From Alopecurus myosuroides (taxonomy: Eukaryota > Streptophyta > Magnoliopsida > Poales > Poaceae), in contig CM054058.1 of the NCBI GenBank assembly GCA_028641055.1, positions 498,497,919 through 498,561,918 on the forward strand: 64,000 nucleotides of DNA. Reading direction: 5' to 3'. The notes under the pieces were generated by a model. That model was not told the DNA's origin. It saw only the letters and a list, made by a program, of their open reading frames with translations, and did no database searches. Made by a program: the position numbers and the translations under genes. Positions 1-11,800 of the stretch are shown piece by piece (position 1 is the first letter of the stretch; the number at the start of each line of letters is the position of its first letter).

Positions 1-613
1 CCTTTAATATCTCTCCTTGTCTACGGGTTCCCCAGATTGAGCTGTCACTTTCTGGTTTCGATCCATGGGTGTTGGAGCCGCACGACATTCCATCATTCCA
101 TATCACTTAGAAGATCCAAGATATACTTGCGTTGTGGCAGAACTATTCCCTTCTTTAACCTTGCTACCTCTGTCCCAATAAAGTATCTAACATGTCCAAG
201 ATCTTTGACTTCAAAAGTTTTGCTTAAACAACTCTTTACCCTTATTGCATCATCTCATGTGATTATAATATCATCCACACCGACCGCTAGAATTGTAATC
301 TTCTGGTTTGAATGTCTATAGAATAAAGTATGATCTCCATTACACTCTTAGCTCGTCTAAATCGATCAAACCTAGCTCTAGGAGATTGTTTTAACTCATA
401 GAGCGCCTTCTTTAGTCTACACACTTTACCTTCGGCTGAAGCTAGGCCTGGAGGAATTTCCATGTAAACTTTTTGTAGATCTCCGTGTAGGAACACATTT
501 ACACTATAGACCCATTTACAACTGACCGCATTCACCATATTCTTTTCTCTAGGAAGAATAGTCAGTTCACAGGTCTTGTTCTTTGTCAGTGCCTCCAATT
601 CTTCTTTTATAGC
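1..613 (-). pseudogene. Ty1/copia reverse transcriptase, C-terminal part (element C, 3' portion)
   Basis: Read on the minus strand, this encodes a Ty1/copia reverse transcriptase. A stretch around 287-598 has the family signatures LTKNKT-E, CKWVY, FLHGDL, VYMEIPPG and KVCRLKKALYELKQSPRA-FDRF. Downstream, in other frames, are VDDIIIT, KTFEVKDLG and QRKYILDLLSD. The reading frame is broken by stops and shifts. There is also an internal deletion between the CKWVY block and the FLHGDL block, which are normally tens of residues apart. The 3' end and 3' LTR of the element lie left of the window. Element A interrupts the polyprotein at 613/614, and it resumes at 22560. This is a dead copy. Confidence 0.85.
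609..613. repeat. Target site duplication of element A (ATAGC), left copy
   Basis: ATAGC lies immediately left of the A LTR at 614, and an identical ATAGC lies at 22555-22559 immediately right of the other LTR. A perfect 5-bp duplication is the standard product of LTR-retrotransposon integrase. It shows that 614-22554 went in as a single insertion, despite its size and later insertions. Confidence 0.95.
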
Positions 614-1442
614 TGTCGTAGAGTGGTGAAGACAGATGCCATGGGATGACTAAAGTGTTGTGACCGATGGACGCTGTAGGTATTCGAGGAGAGATCGCAC
701 GTCGAGTAGACGCGCACAGAAACACTGCAAACACCTCGATCTACCCAGGTTCGGGGCCCTCGTGTGGAGGTAACACCCCTACTCCTGCATATCTCTCTGT
801 ATATGTGATGACTGAGTAGCCACAGTACAAATCAGGCTCTCAGCCGAGTAGCCACTCTCTTGCTCTCTCTCTCTCTCTCTGTAGAACTAAGGAATGCAAT
901 AAATGGTCTGAGGTCCAACGTCCCTCGCGCAGGAGGGGGCTGGGCACCTTATATACTGGCACCCAGCTGAGTAACAATGATAAAAGGTACACGAACTGAC
1001 ATCTCTACTGTGACACGGAGCACGCCTTCGTGTTCCTGCTAACGCCATGGCGAGAAGTCGCCGCTCCGTCCGGTTGACAGGACTTGTCCACCCTGTCAGT
1101 CTCTCAGAGTAGGTCCCTGACACGTCCTGTCCCGCTTGTCAGTGAAGGACGTGACGGGCGCCTACCCTTACTGTACCCACACCGTAGTGCGGATAATCAT
1201 GTTCCTAGTAAGTTGAACAGCACGCCTGTACGACTGCGGGATACGCGGGATCTCGTCAGAACGGCTCCATTGACTTCTTGCCCGAGTAGGATTGCTGCTC
1301 ATCTACTCGGACTACCTGTTCTCTACTCGGATGATTAGGATCTTCCATATTATCTTCTCCTAGTGTTCAATACTTATCACCGAGTAGCGTCTACCGGATA
1401 CAGATATCCGGGTAGCCGCCTACCCGGCAAACAGTACTCTGA
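614..1442 (-). repeat. 3' LTR of element A
   Basis: This matches 21673-22506 throughout: it begins TGTCGTAGAG on the plus strand and shares the Tat-family TATA at 949-956. Compared with the other LTR it lacks 48 bp, equivalent to 22507-22554, which is the minus-strand LTR start TGTCGGGGGC and what follows. A CT microsatellite at about 860-883 differs from the other copy. Because both LTRs are copied from one template at insertion, the 48-bp loss happened after integration. Confidence 0.92.
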
Positions 1443-1979
1443 TATTAGTCCTTGAAGCTGATAGAGTCCAGTGAACTTGTTCATTAGTCCCTGCCAGCTT
1501 AAACCAATTTTGTCTTCGTGAAGAAGCGTGGCCGAGTTGCTCCCCAACCCGGACACCCATAACTCTTACTCGAACTTCTCCAACTGTGGTCACTGGGGAA
1601 TTCCTCTTGGTGCCGAGTAGAGCACACGCTGCAGAGTTATGCCGAGTACTCTACACTTAGCGAAATTTTCAACACGCTCCCGCTCGATACAGAGCGAATC
1701 CAGCTTCTCGTGTCCAGATAGGGCACGTGTCACGCGTCCACGCCCCCGACGCCTCGGCTCTGGCGCTACAGCGTGCCACGCGCCTGTCCCTGCACATGGG
1801 GCCCATAGCCCGTTATGTCACTTCGAGCGGGTACTCGAGAGCCCATGACCCACGTCGTGGGATTAACTGTGCCCGTTACGCGCGCAGATTGCGCTGTGTG
1901 CGTTTCTAAAGGGCAGTTAAGCCCACGCCGCACGATCTCTTTCACGATTAATCCGTCTGATAACTACAATCCGCAGACG
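1443..1979 (-). other. Element A region between 3' LTR and aORF (polypurine tract and UTR)
   Basis: On the minus strand the sequence next to the LTR reads AGCTTCAAGGACTAAT. It corresponds to GCTTCGGGGACTAA in front of the B 3' LTR and is the likely polypurine tract. The rest (about 1500-1915) is homologous to 7690-8095 of element B in inverse orientation. Small ORFs here are not coding. Confidence 0.7.
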
Positions 1980-2116
1980 AAATAAATACCCCCGCGCCGC
2001 CCAGATCTTCTCTTTCCTTCGCACTTTCCCCATCTCGCAGCCCTTCTCATCGCCTCCGCCTCCACCGCGAACCGCAGCGCCGCCGTGAGCTCGCCGCGCG
2101 CCGCCAGTTCGCGAGT

Positions 2117-2148
<32 letters not shown>

Positions 2149-2223
2149 CACCCTACGCATCTCCGATTCAGGCCAGCGCCATCAACCGCGACGAACTCCC
2201 GCATCTCCGCCGGGGAGAAGAAT
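1978..2223 (+). promoter_or_regulatory. Probable promoter and leader of the aORF in element A
   Basis: An AT-rich TATA-like box (AAATAAATA, about 1980-1988) is followed by a GC-rich leader containing a long GA microsatellite (2117-2142), then the first aORF ATG at 2224. Element E has the same arrangement with a better TATA box. This is inferred from position and composition only. Confidence 0.5.
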
Positions 2224-3113
2224 ATGGAGCTCGAGAATGTTGCCGCGGAGCAGCACGAGGAAGAAGCGGCGCCGGTGCGTGCCGGCTGGGAGGGGTCTGA
2301 CGTCACCGCTGATGGCTGTCAGTGGATGGCGCGTCCCTCCCGGTGTGATTTGTCGCCCTCCCGGCGTGATTTGTCGCCCTCCCGGCGACGAGCTTGTTCC
2401 GACTTCGGAAGCCGGTGAGCACGTCGTTTTCCTTTCTGATTTCAAGCGCGGCAGCCTTCCCATTTCCAAATTCTTTTCCGATTTCCTCCGCCATTTCGGC
2501 CTTCAGCCGCATCACCTCTCCCCAAACGCCTCCGCCATGCTTTCCACACATGCCACTGTATGTGAAGCCTTTCTAGGCGTCTACCCCACAGTCCAGACTT
2601 GGGCTAAATACTTTTTTCTTCGCCAACAGAGCGTTCCAAACCCATCCAATCCATTAGTTCCTAGAGCTAGGACACAGACTGGTGGTGCTATGCTGCTGCT
2701 GCGTAGCACTGGGCCATCATCCCCGAGTACTCGGATTAGAAACTGTCCGCAAGTGGAAGAGGGGCTTTTTGTACGTGAAGAACGCCCCTCCTGCAGATGG
2801 AGAGAAACCCGTGGACCGGATAGGACTGCCCAAGTTCGAGAATGTCCCTCCCACCGGGCAGAATTGGGGGTACAACCCCAAGAAGACCATCAACGACGTC
2901 ATCCAGGTAGACAAGCGTCTGTGCTCCCGCTCCAGCATCGGGTACACAAGATGTGCTACATGGTCGGCCCCCGAGATTGTACCCGGATGACTACGTTCGA
3001 GCTTACCAAAGCCGAAATGGCGATTTGGGCCAAGTCCATCTTGCGTAGCACCCTCATCGACAACTGGGCATATGGCTTCGTGCCGTATAGCCGCACCAAA
3101 CCCATCTCCCAGG
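2224..3113 (+). pseudogene. aORF of element A, 5' exon: Transposase_28-like domain
   Basis: First exon of the antisense additional ORF. The region around 2380-2700 encodes a domain with VVFLSDFKRG-LPISKFFSDF, FGLQPHHLSPNA and LSTHATVCEAFLGV, then an FFLRQQSV motif. This is the grass domain named 'putative gypsy type transposon' (Transposase_28, PF04195), of unknown biochemical role. The frame then continues with WKRGFLYVKN (about 2760) and ELTKAEMAIWAKSIL (about 3000-3044). The reading frame switches near 2330, 2710 and 2985, so the exon is broken. A 21-bp unit repeated near 2335-2385 adds a duplicated GVICRPP block. The exon ends in a splice donor, CAG/GTTAG, at 3113/3114. The intron that follows hosts element B. 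Confidence 0.75.
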
Positions 3114-3242
3114 TTAGTTTTCTTCTCTGTACACTTAGTATTTGTATTTGATGCCGAGTAGATTTCCTCTTAGCTTTATATGCTTTATGCTTGCATGCTG
3201 TGCTGAGTAGATTTCCTCTTAGCTTTATATGTTTTATGTTTG

Positions 3243-4122
3243 TGTCGGGGGGCTACCCCCGAGTAGGGGTAAGGCAAGTGGTAAAATAGAGGTAAAATAC
3301 TGTTGGCCGAGTAGGCGGCTACCCGGGTATCCGGTACCCGGTAGACTCTACTCGGTGATAGTCAGTGAAGGCCAGGAAATGATAATGAGGAAGATCAACA
3401 TCGTCCGAGTAGCGATCAAGAGATCCGAGTAAATGGGTTGCAACCCTACTCGGGCAAGAAGTCAATGGAGCCGTTCTGACGAGATCCCGCGTATCCCGCA
3501 GTCGTACAGACGTGCGGTTCAACTTACAGAGCGCATGATTATCCGCGTTACGGCGTGGGCACAGTGAGGGTAGGCGTCTCTCACGTCTTGTCGCTGACAG
3601 AGGGGACATGACGTGTCGGTGGGTCTACTCTAAGAGACTGACAAGGTGGACAAGTCCTGTCAGCCGGACGGCGCGGCGACTTCTCGCACCAGCGTCAGCG
3701 GGAACCCGGAGGCGTGCTCTGCTGTCATAGTAGGGATGTCCCATCGTTGTACTTTTTAATCTTTGTTTACTCGGCTGGACACAAGTATATAAGGTGCCCA
3801 GCCCCATCCTGCGCGAGGGACGTTGGCCCAGAGAGCATTTATTGCAAGAGCCATCACTAGAGGTAGAGAGAGCAGGCGAGTGGCTACTCGGCTGAGAGAC
3901 AACTTTGTACTGTGGCTACTCGGATATCATACATATAGAGAGATAGGCAGGAGTAGGGGTGTTACCTCCACACGAGGGCCTCGAACCTGGGTAGATCGAG
4001 GTGTTTGCAGTGTTCTTCGTGCGCGTCTACTCGACGTGCGATCCCTACCCGGATACCTACAACATCCATCGGCCCCAACACTTAAGCCATCCCATGGCAT
4101 CTGTCTTTCCCACTCTACGACA
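3243..4122 (+). repeat. 5' LTR of element B
   Basis: 880 bp, TGTCGGGGGG...CTCTACGACA, with a direct copy (partial) at 8110-8855 and inverse homologues at both LTRs of A. The primer binding site follows one base after its end. Confidence 0.93.
3786..3792 (+). promoter_or_regulatory. TATA box in B 5' LTR
   Basis: TATATAA, followed by a conserved block GGTGCCCAGCC. The same box occurs at 8653-8659 in the 3' LTR and inverted at 949-956 and 22009-22018 in the A LTRs. This conservation marks it as the probable LTR core promoter. Confidence 0.7.
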
Positions 4123-4123
4123 G

Positions 4124-4143
4124 TTGGCGCCCACCGTGGGGCC
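4124..4143 (+). other. Primer binding site of element B
   Basis: TTGGCGCCCACCGTGGGGCC lies one base after the LTR end. The identical site occurs inverted at 21652-21671 (A) and 57505-57524 (E). A TGGCGCC start fits complementarity to a tRNA 3' end; I do not assign the tRNA. Confidence 0.85.
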
Positions 4144-4149
4144 AGCAGC

Positions 4150-6675
4150 GGCGCTGGCTGGGTTCATATTCGGACGAGACCCGTTTCTACATCGGGGGAG
4201 CGCGTGGTCTGTGGCCATGTCCATAGATTCAGCTCCTTCGACTTCGTCATCGACAACGCCGGCGATTTCGGCGGCAGGCCCGTGCCTGTAGGCGGCTCGG
4301 TCCTTTCCTTCGGCGCGCATCTGGTCTACGTCGCTATCACCGTCATCCGCGAGTTCCTGGAGGAGGTGCTCGTCGTGGATGATCCTCCTGCTGTGCTCGC
4401 TGCCCGCGGGAAGTCAACTGGCTGCTCTGCGGACAACGTGGAGGTAATGATGACGGGTCCGACTATCGATGCCGGGAAAGGCGCCGCCACTGCGGCTGAA
4501 GTCGTCGAAGAGCCGGCTCTTGCAAGGGTCCACAAGCCCTACGACATGCCCCAGAACATTCCGGGTTACGTGGCTCCTTCCACGTCTACGACTATACCGG
4601 CTGCTCGCGGTGGCGCCACCGAGCAGCTGGGCATGCCGCTTCCCACCGACACGGAGCTCATGGCATTGAAGGCGCAACTCGAGCAGCAGCGTCAAGCGCT
4701 ACTCGCGGAGTCCCATGAGCTGGAGAAGGTTAGGCTTGAGCTTAACCTAGATCAAAATGAGTACAAGCACACGGTTTTACTCCAGTTTCTAGGCTGCCTA
4801 GCAAGCTAGGTGTTATTCGCCGTAACTTAGGCGCTGAGCTAGACATGAATGGTAGAGCTGCTAGTCCGTCTGCTAGTTTGAACACTGCAGGTAGGCCCAA
4901 GTATAGCTCTCCTGCCAAAACGCTTAGGCCTGTAGAGGCAGTCGCTGCCGAGTTGCCGCATTTCACTGGTGATGCTCGCGCTAGGCAGCAGGATAGCCTC
5001 AATGAGCTAGTGCTAGAAGCCGGCAGGCAGAACGAGGAATTCCGAAAAGCCAATCCGGGTGCTGGTGCTTCCCATGTTGTTCACTCGCATGGGGGCAAGT
5101 CGGTGGATCAGGCCTCATCGCCGCTTCCCGGCGGTGATAGGGCCCAGAGCGTGACCTCTGGGAGACACAAACAGATGCAGGTCTACGACCCGGCTGTCGC
5201 CGGAAAACAGCACGCTGTAGCGCGGCAGCCCGGCCAAAAACACAACTCTACAGGAGCAGGCTATCAAGCCACTAAAGCTCATAGCAAGGGACAAGGAGGA
5301 AACCGAGAAGGACCATCTAGGTATCAGGCCGCCAACCCGGTTCAGCAGAGGGTACAGCCGCAAACAGTTGTGGCAGCGGCCAACCCAGTTGCTCAACCCG
5401 GTCCTGTGCCGCAAGACCGCTATGATGATGGGTACTCGGCAATGGAGATGGCCGGATACCCTGATCCAAGGGACGTCACTGATCGTTTGGGTGACAGGAT
5501 GCTGGAGCCCAGCGATGCAAGATACAAGTTGGACCGGATTCACCGGTTCGAGCTGATTGAGAAGAGGGGGCCACCGGGCCCAAGCTGTTTTGGCCATCGC
5601 ATCATGGGAAAGCCCTCTGTGAACAAGTTTCAGCTGGCTAGAGGGACCAAGTCGTACGATGGGAGTACCAAGCCGGAAGACTGGCTAAATGACTATGTCA
5701 CCGCTGTGCATATTGCAGGCGGCAACCGGAGATGGGTCGTGAGATATGTTCCGCAGATTCTGGAGGGCCCTGCCCAGATTTGGTTGAACAACCTGCCCAA
5801 CGACAGTATCAACTTCTGGCTTGACTTCTCGGAAGCTTTCATCAGCAACTTTACCAGCACGTACAAAAGGCCGAATGGGCCGCAGCAACTGTCAGCTTGC
5901 AAGCAGCGAGAAGAGGAGATTGACCGAGAGTATCTTACTCGGTGGAGCACGTTGAGGACACCTGTGAGGGTGTGAATGAGTCACAGGAGATCGCCTGGTT
6001 TGCTCAAGGCTGCAGGCATGGCAGCATAAATTGCAGAGAGAGATGCCGAGTACGCTCGCCGAGATGATCAAGATAGCTGATATGTATGCACTCAGTGACC
6101 CTACTCAGCCTCTGCTCGATGCTTTTGAGCTAAAAAAGAGAAACCAAGATGGCAACAGACGCCAAGCTTTCCGCAACAAGCGTAGAGATGACCGTCCCGA
6201 TACTCGGTACGGTGCTGAGCAAGTGAATGCTGTGAACCAAGACCCTGCGGCTGCTGGGAGTATCCAAAGGCAAAATACTGCTGGAGCCCAATACGGGCAG
6301 AACCAGAATCAGGGCCAAGGCATCAAGAAGCCATACAATACTCCCCAGCAAGGTAGCGGCAACCCGGACACTGGAGATGCTCAGAGATTTATCTTTGAGA
6401 ACATGAAGGACGAGCCATGCAGCTTACATACTCGGCATCCGAGTAGGCCAGCCAACCACACTACCCGGCAATGCAGCTGGTGGGACCGCATCAAAAGTGA
6501 AGGTTTTGGTCAGCTGCACCCTCCTCCTCCTCTGCCGCATGCGAATGCCAATGTGCAGGTTATTCGGGCAGCTGCCCCCAGGCCAGCAGTGAATCCGAGA
6601 AGGGAGAATGTGAATCAAGTGGCTCAGGGAGCCAACCGCAACTACAACAATCGCAATGACCGCAACCGCAACTAA
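4150..6675 (+). pseudogene. gag of element B
   Basis: Gag polyprotein homologous to the minus-strand gag of A. Visible parts are an N-terminal acidic/Ala-rich region, a helical stretch LMALKAQLEQQRQALLAES (about 4650-4720), and the capsid-like core LNDYVTAVHIAGGNRRWVV, GPAQIWLNNLPNDSI and DFSEAFISNF (about 5680-5860). These are followed by a noncanonical zinc-knuckle-like C/H cluster (CSLHTRH...NHTTRQC, about 6418-6477) and an Asn/Arg-rich tail. The frame is broken near 4770-4800 and at about 5957, and a stop falls in the Asn tract at 6673-6675. The initiation codon is unclear because the frame is open through the LTR end. Gag packages the genomic RNA into virus-like particles. Confidence 0.85.
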
Positions 6676-6756
6676 TATACCCGCAACAGGAACAACAACA
6701 ACGGTAATGATGGTGGTGGAGACCGCAACCAGTACCAGGAGCACCATGAGAGCTAC

Positions 6757-7569
6757 ATGGTGTTCACCACCGAGCCAGATGACAAGCAGTCGCAGCGTAG
6801 GCGCGCGATGGAGGTGAATGCAGTGATACCGACTGTGCCTCACTACCCGCACTGGTGCGACCAAGAGGTTACTTGGTCCAAAGATGATTATCCCAAGGTG
6901 ATGCCCAATCCGGGTACATATGCACTGGTGGTGGATCCCACTTTCTTGGGAACCCAGAAGAATGTCAAGTTCAGCAAAGTGCTGATTGATAACGGCAGCA
7001 ACATCAACATCATGTACCGAGACACCCTGGAGAAGCTTGGCCTCGCCGAGAACATGCTGCTACCCAACAGGACTACTTTCCATGGCATTGTGCCGGGAGT
7101 ATCTTGTGCTCCATTCGACTGCATCTGGATAGATGTGCTATTCGGCACCAGGGAGAACTGCCGCACCGAGTGCCTGCAGTTCGGAGTGGTTGATCTTCAG
7201 AGCCCTTATCATGCTCTACTCGGTAGGCCTGCGCTCACCAAGTTCATGGCCTCAACCCATGTCGCCTACCTGAAGATGAAGCTTCCTGGTCCCAATGGTG
7301 TCATCACCATCTCGGGTGATTACAAGTGTTCTTTGGAGTGTGCCTCTGTTGGATCTCTGCTAGCAGTGTCATTGGTCATTGCTGCTGAGAAGAGGAAGAT
7401 ACATGAGGTGGTGGCTATGGCCCAACCAGCGCAAGTCGGTGTGCCTGGAATGCCGAGTTCCCAGTACGTAGCCGCTTTCCAGGCTTCCCAGAAAACCAAG
7501 AAGGTGCAGGTGGACCCTGAGTTCCCAGACCGTGTTGCCATCATTGGCGCCGGGTTGGGCGAGAAATAG
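6757..7569 (+). pseudogene. Aspartic protease region of element B
   Basis: An open stretch continuous with the gag tail (MVFTTEPDDKQS...). It encodes a retroviral-type aspartic protease with the active-site block KVLIDNGSNINIMY (about 6975-7016), FHGIVPG, and the C-terminal ALLGRPALTKFMAS flap/dimer segment. The active site reads D-N-G-S where element E has D-G-G-S. It terminates at a TAG at 7567-7569; the homologous frame in A also has a stop here. With no RT or IN downstream, this was at most a gag-pro product. Confidence 0.8.
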
Positions 7570-8109
7570 GAAAGCGAGCTCATCCACTTATTTCGTGAGA
7601 ATCGGAATGTCTTTGCGTGGTCCAATAAGGACTTGCCAGGTGTCCCAAGGGAGTTGGTTGAGCACTCGCTACATGTGCGTCCTGACGCGTAACGGGCGCA
7701 GTTAATCTCACGTCGTGGCTCGTGGGCTTTCGAGTACCCGCTCGAGGTGACCTAACGGGCTATGGGCCCCGGGTGCAGTGACAGGCGCGTGGCCTGCCGC
7801 AGCACTAGAACCGAGGCGTCGGGGTCGTAGGTGCGTGACACGTGCCCCACATGGACACGAGAAGATGGATTTGATTGGGATCGAGCGGGATCGTGTTGGA
7901 AATTTCACTAAAGTGCAAGCACTCGACAGTACTGTGCGGAGTAACTCCACGAGGATTTCTCCTACAAACACAATTGAAGAGATTCGAGTAGGAGTTATGG
8001 GTCCGAGTTAAGGAGCAACTCGGCCTCGCTCCTTCTCAAAGGAAATTTGGTTTAAGCTGGCAGGGCCCAACGAACAAGTTCACTGGACTCTACCAGCTTC
8101 GGGGACTAA
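7570..8109 (+). other. RT stub, deletion junction and 3' untranslated region of B
   Basis: 7570-7689 still reads as the pre-RT segment (FRENRNVFAWSNKDLPGVPRELVEHSLHVRPDA), matching A at 16884-16825. At about 7690 the sequence changes to GTAACGGGCGCAG, homologous to A's UTR (inverse of about 1880). One deletion therefore removed everything between the RT N-terminus and the 3' UTR. A GCTTCGGGGACTAA polypurine-like tract precedes the LTR at 8110. Confidence 0.8.
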
Positions 8110-8855
8110 TGTCGGGGGGCTACCCTCGAGTAGGGGTAAGGCAAGTGGTAAAACAGAGGTAAAATAATGTTGTCCGAGTAGGCGGCTACCTGGGTATCCG
8201 GTACCCGGTAGACTCTACTCGGTGATAGTCAGTGAAGGCCAGGAAATGATAATGAGGAAGATCAACATCGTCCGGGTGGCGATCAAGAGATCCGAGTAAA
8301 TGGGCTGCAACCCTACTCGGGCAAGTAGTCAATGGAGCCGTTCTGACGAGATCTTGCGTATCCCGCAGCCGTACAGGCGTGCGGTTCAACTTACGGAGCG
8401 CATGATTATCCGCGTTACGGCGTGGGCAAAGTGAGAGTAGGCGCATGTCACGTCTTGCCACTGACAGAGGGGACATGACGTGTCGGTGGGTCTACTCTAA
8501 GAGACTGACAAGGTGGACAACTGCTGTCAACCGGACGGCGCGGCGACTTCTCGCACCCGTGTCAGCGGGAACCCGGAGGCGTGCTCTGCTGTCACAGTAG
8601 GGATGTCCCATCGTTGTACCTTTTAATCTTTGTTTACTCAGTTGGGCACCAGTATATAAGGTGCCCAGCCCCCTCCTGCGCGAGGGACGTTGGCCTAGAG
8701 AGCATTTATTGCAAGAGCCATCACTAGAGGTAGAGAGAGCAGGCGAGTGGCTACTCGGCTGAGAGACAACTTTGTACTGTGGCTACTCGGATATCATACA
8801 TATAGAGAGATAGGCAGTAGTAGGGGTGTTAGCTCCACACGAGGGCCCCGAACCT
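8110..8855 (+). repeat. 3' LTR of element B, truncated
   Basis: Direct copy of 3243-3988, with a TATA box at 8653-8659. It ends abruptly after CCCCGAACCT, whereas the 5' copy continues to TACGACA. Sequence right of the break belongs to the aORF intron of element A. Confidence 0.9.
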
Positions 8856-11800
8856 TAGAGTCCTTAGCTCCTTGTGCTTAGTGTTTGCACGCTAAACCGA
8901 GTAGGGTCTTTACGCATTTTATCTCCTCTGGTCCTTAGCATTTTGTGATTTGCGTTTGCACACTAGACCGAGTAGGATCCCTACTTTGCTGTAATTCAAC
9001 TCATTTATGCTTTATGTTTGCATCAATAGTACATTCATCGCTAGAAGACCGAGGACCAACCCGTCTTCGAGGCCAACTGGGAGGCGGACCGTACAGAGGA
9101 TGACGCAACCGCGTATGACATCCAGGACACCCTGTGCATCCCTCGAGCTGGTTAGGATGGTAAGTTCCGAGTCGTAGGTTCTATTCGGGACTGGTCCGAG
9201 GATGAAGAAGGTGACCGGGTTCACCTCTCTGCTCGCTTGTGGCACACTTCAATCCCCTTTTCTTTCTTACTCTGAATCTTTGCCTTTTTTTCTCTACAGA
9301 GGAACCAGAACAAGAAGAAGGAGAGGAACCCATAGATGTGGCTCCAGTGTCCGTGGCCGCTCCCAACACCCGGAAAAGGACGGGTAGCGGTGCGCTGGCG
9401 CCCCCTCCCAAGAAGCTCAAGAAGAAACCGGGAAACAAGCCCCCCCCCCCCCCGCCGCGTAGGAAGCGCCCCACTGCTGATGGGTGAGTACTTCTGAGTA
9501 GACTTTGGCACTTTGCTGCTTTTCTTCTTGGCTCCCTTCTTTGGATTCCTTCTGACTTTGTTCCTCTTCTACTCATCTCCCTCCAGTGATGCCCTTGATG
9601 CCGATGCCACCAACGCACCACCTCCCCGGAAGAAGAGGAATCCACCCCGAGAACTCGTGGAGCTCTTTGATGATGAAGGGGACCGGACACCAGAGGATAG
9701 GACACATGCGTCCTTCCCACACAGAGAAGAGCCTGGCGCCGAGAATGAGACCGAACGCACCTCTGAGCAGCCGCAGCCCGATGCGCAGCCGGCTGCCCAG
9801 GACGCCACCAACGCCGAGAACACTCCAACTCCTCCAGCTGCATCAGGTGAGGAGACCACCGAGCACGCTGCCGAGCAGCGGCAAGAGGACACAGCCATGG
9901 AGCGGCCAGATGCTGCTACCGAGCAGTAGCCTGAAGACACTGCTGTAGAGCAGCCAGACCACGTTGCCGAGCAGCGGGTAGAAGACCCTGTGGCGGAGCC
10001 ACCACGCCAAGACGCAGTGCAGCCGGATGTTGCACCGGCTAGCGAGCCGCAAGCGCCGCCAACTCAACAAGTGCCTCCGCCAGCCCGCCAAATACCTCCG
10101 TCTTCTCAGCCAGCTCCCACGCCCACCTCCAAGAAGCGAGCAGCGCCTTCCGCAGCCAAGACGGCTGCGGCGCCAACCCGGACCCAGACAAAGCGAGGCG
10201 CCGCGCAGACTGGGCAACAATTGCTGCCCTTCAAGCCTTCCGGACCACAGCAGCCGGGCGCGTCGCAAGACGGACATGCCGCGCAACCGGTCCAGAATAC
10301 TAAATGGGCGCTCAACCAGAGAAGGAAACCCCCTAATCCCAATGTCCAGTTGGTCCCTGCCAATGTCAACTTCGCTCCTGAAGAGGAGCAGGATCCCGGC
10401 GCAGGTGCCAGTGAAAAGGAGACTGAACCAACATTGCCAGAGTACTTGACTCAGCTACAGGAGCGCCACAAGATTCATATGTCAAAGGAAGCCGAGCGGA
10501 TAGCCGCTCTGAAAGAGCGAAGGGCCGTGGCCCGCTCCAAGTCCAAGGGGAAGAAGGACTCCCTGATCATCAAGTAATTTTCTTCCCGCGATGAGGATGG
10601 CGAGGAGCTTTCCGAAGAAGGCATAGCAGCTATCTTGGACCGGGTAGGCCACATCGAGAAAGTCTGGGACAGCAAGGCACTTGGCCATGCCTCATGGGAT
10701 GGTGTTGAGCTGGGCAAACTTGACAACTACCGGTTAGAGTGGAACAAGGCCGACATCGGTCCTGTTAGCATGGCTGTACCCGGACCTTGCAGTACACTGG
10801 CCAGCAAATTGTTTGTCTTGCGCAAAATCTATAGAGGACATCGAGCAAAGCTATGTGGTAAGTGTTTTCCCTCTTTTTGAATTTTCTGAGTTGCCAGCTT
10901 TCTTCTTCTCCTTTCTTCTCTTAGCCACTACCCCAGTCCCCGAGATTCGGGCCGAGTAGGTGAACCTCAACCGAGTTCATATCTACTCGGGCCAAATCTT
11001 CCAAAATTCATACACTCTCCTTCTTCTCTGCAGGATAGCGTCCAGGAAAGGACCAAGATTTTTCGCCAGCTTCTCTGGTCGTATCGCCAAGTCAGAGACC
11101 GGAACCGGGTTCCGGAATCTGATAAGAGCGACAAGGACACTCTAGAGAAGAACGCTCTGGACAACACCATCAAGCTATCTGCTATTAAAAGTAAGCTTTG
11201 AGCATGTCGGTTTGTGCGTTTTTTGCTTACGCCTGTTTTCTGCTTTTTGCTTAACCATTGTCTTCTCTGTAGGTGAGCTCAAGGCGTTGGTTGAAAAACA
11301 CCAAGACTGTGAAGTCATGTCTGCCTCAGCGCAGAGTAAAATCTCTTTTTTGGAAGGTTAGTTATCTTTTCTCCTTTCGATCTTCTTTCCTTCACCTGGC
11401 TAGTCTGCTGACAGCGTTGTTGCACCCGCAGAAGAATACAAGAACTTCCGGGAGCAGCACATACAGTGCCTCACTCCAGCTGAAGCACACCACCAAGTGC
11501 AAATCCGGGAAGCCGAACTGGAGAAGGATCGTGAGGCCGAGAAGGCGGAGTTTGAGAAGCTACAAGTTGAGCTCAGGGAAGCTCTCAAGACTGCCATCGA
11601 TGCTGTTAATGCAAAGAACGATATGGAGAACAGGGCTGCCGCCGAGAAGCGGGAACTTTTGAGGGAGATCCAATCTCTCCGAGATAGGAACGCAACTCTG
11701 GAGGGCATTGTCAACGACTCGCGTCGTATCCAGGACAAGAACCTCCGAGAAGCGGAAGATTGGAGAACCAAGCTGGGAGCCGTCGTGCTGGAGCTAGCAT

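Larger units (their letters stand above)
3243..8855 (+). mobile_element. Element B: pol-less Tat-like gypsy retrotransposon nested in A
   Basis: Plus-strand relative of A, inserted in the intron of A's aORF. It has a 5' LTR 3243-4122, primer site 4124-4143, gag, protease, a short stub of the RT region ending at 7689, and a 3' LTR 8110-8855. From 7690 the sequence jumps directly into what corresponds to A's region next to the 3' LTR, so RT, RNase H, IN and the whole aORF are missing. The 3' LTR is cut at 8855 inside GGGCCCCGAACCT, losing about 135 bp relative to the 5' LTR. No target duplication can therefore be checked. Confidence 0.9.

Noticed and set aside
614..4122. Long inverted repeat between A and B LTRs
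   Set aside because: Explained by two related elements inserted in opposite orientation, not a regulatory hairpin or a foldback transposon.
3238..8893. GTTTG at 3238-3242 and near 8888 as a target duplication of B
   Set aside because: The 3' LTR is truncated at 8855 and about 30 unexplained bases intervene, so the match is likely chance.
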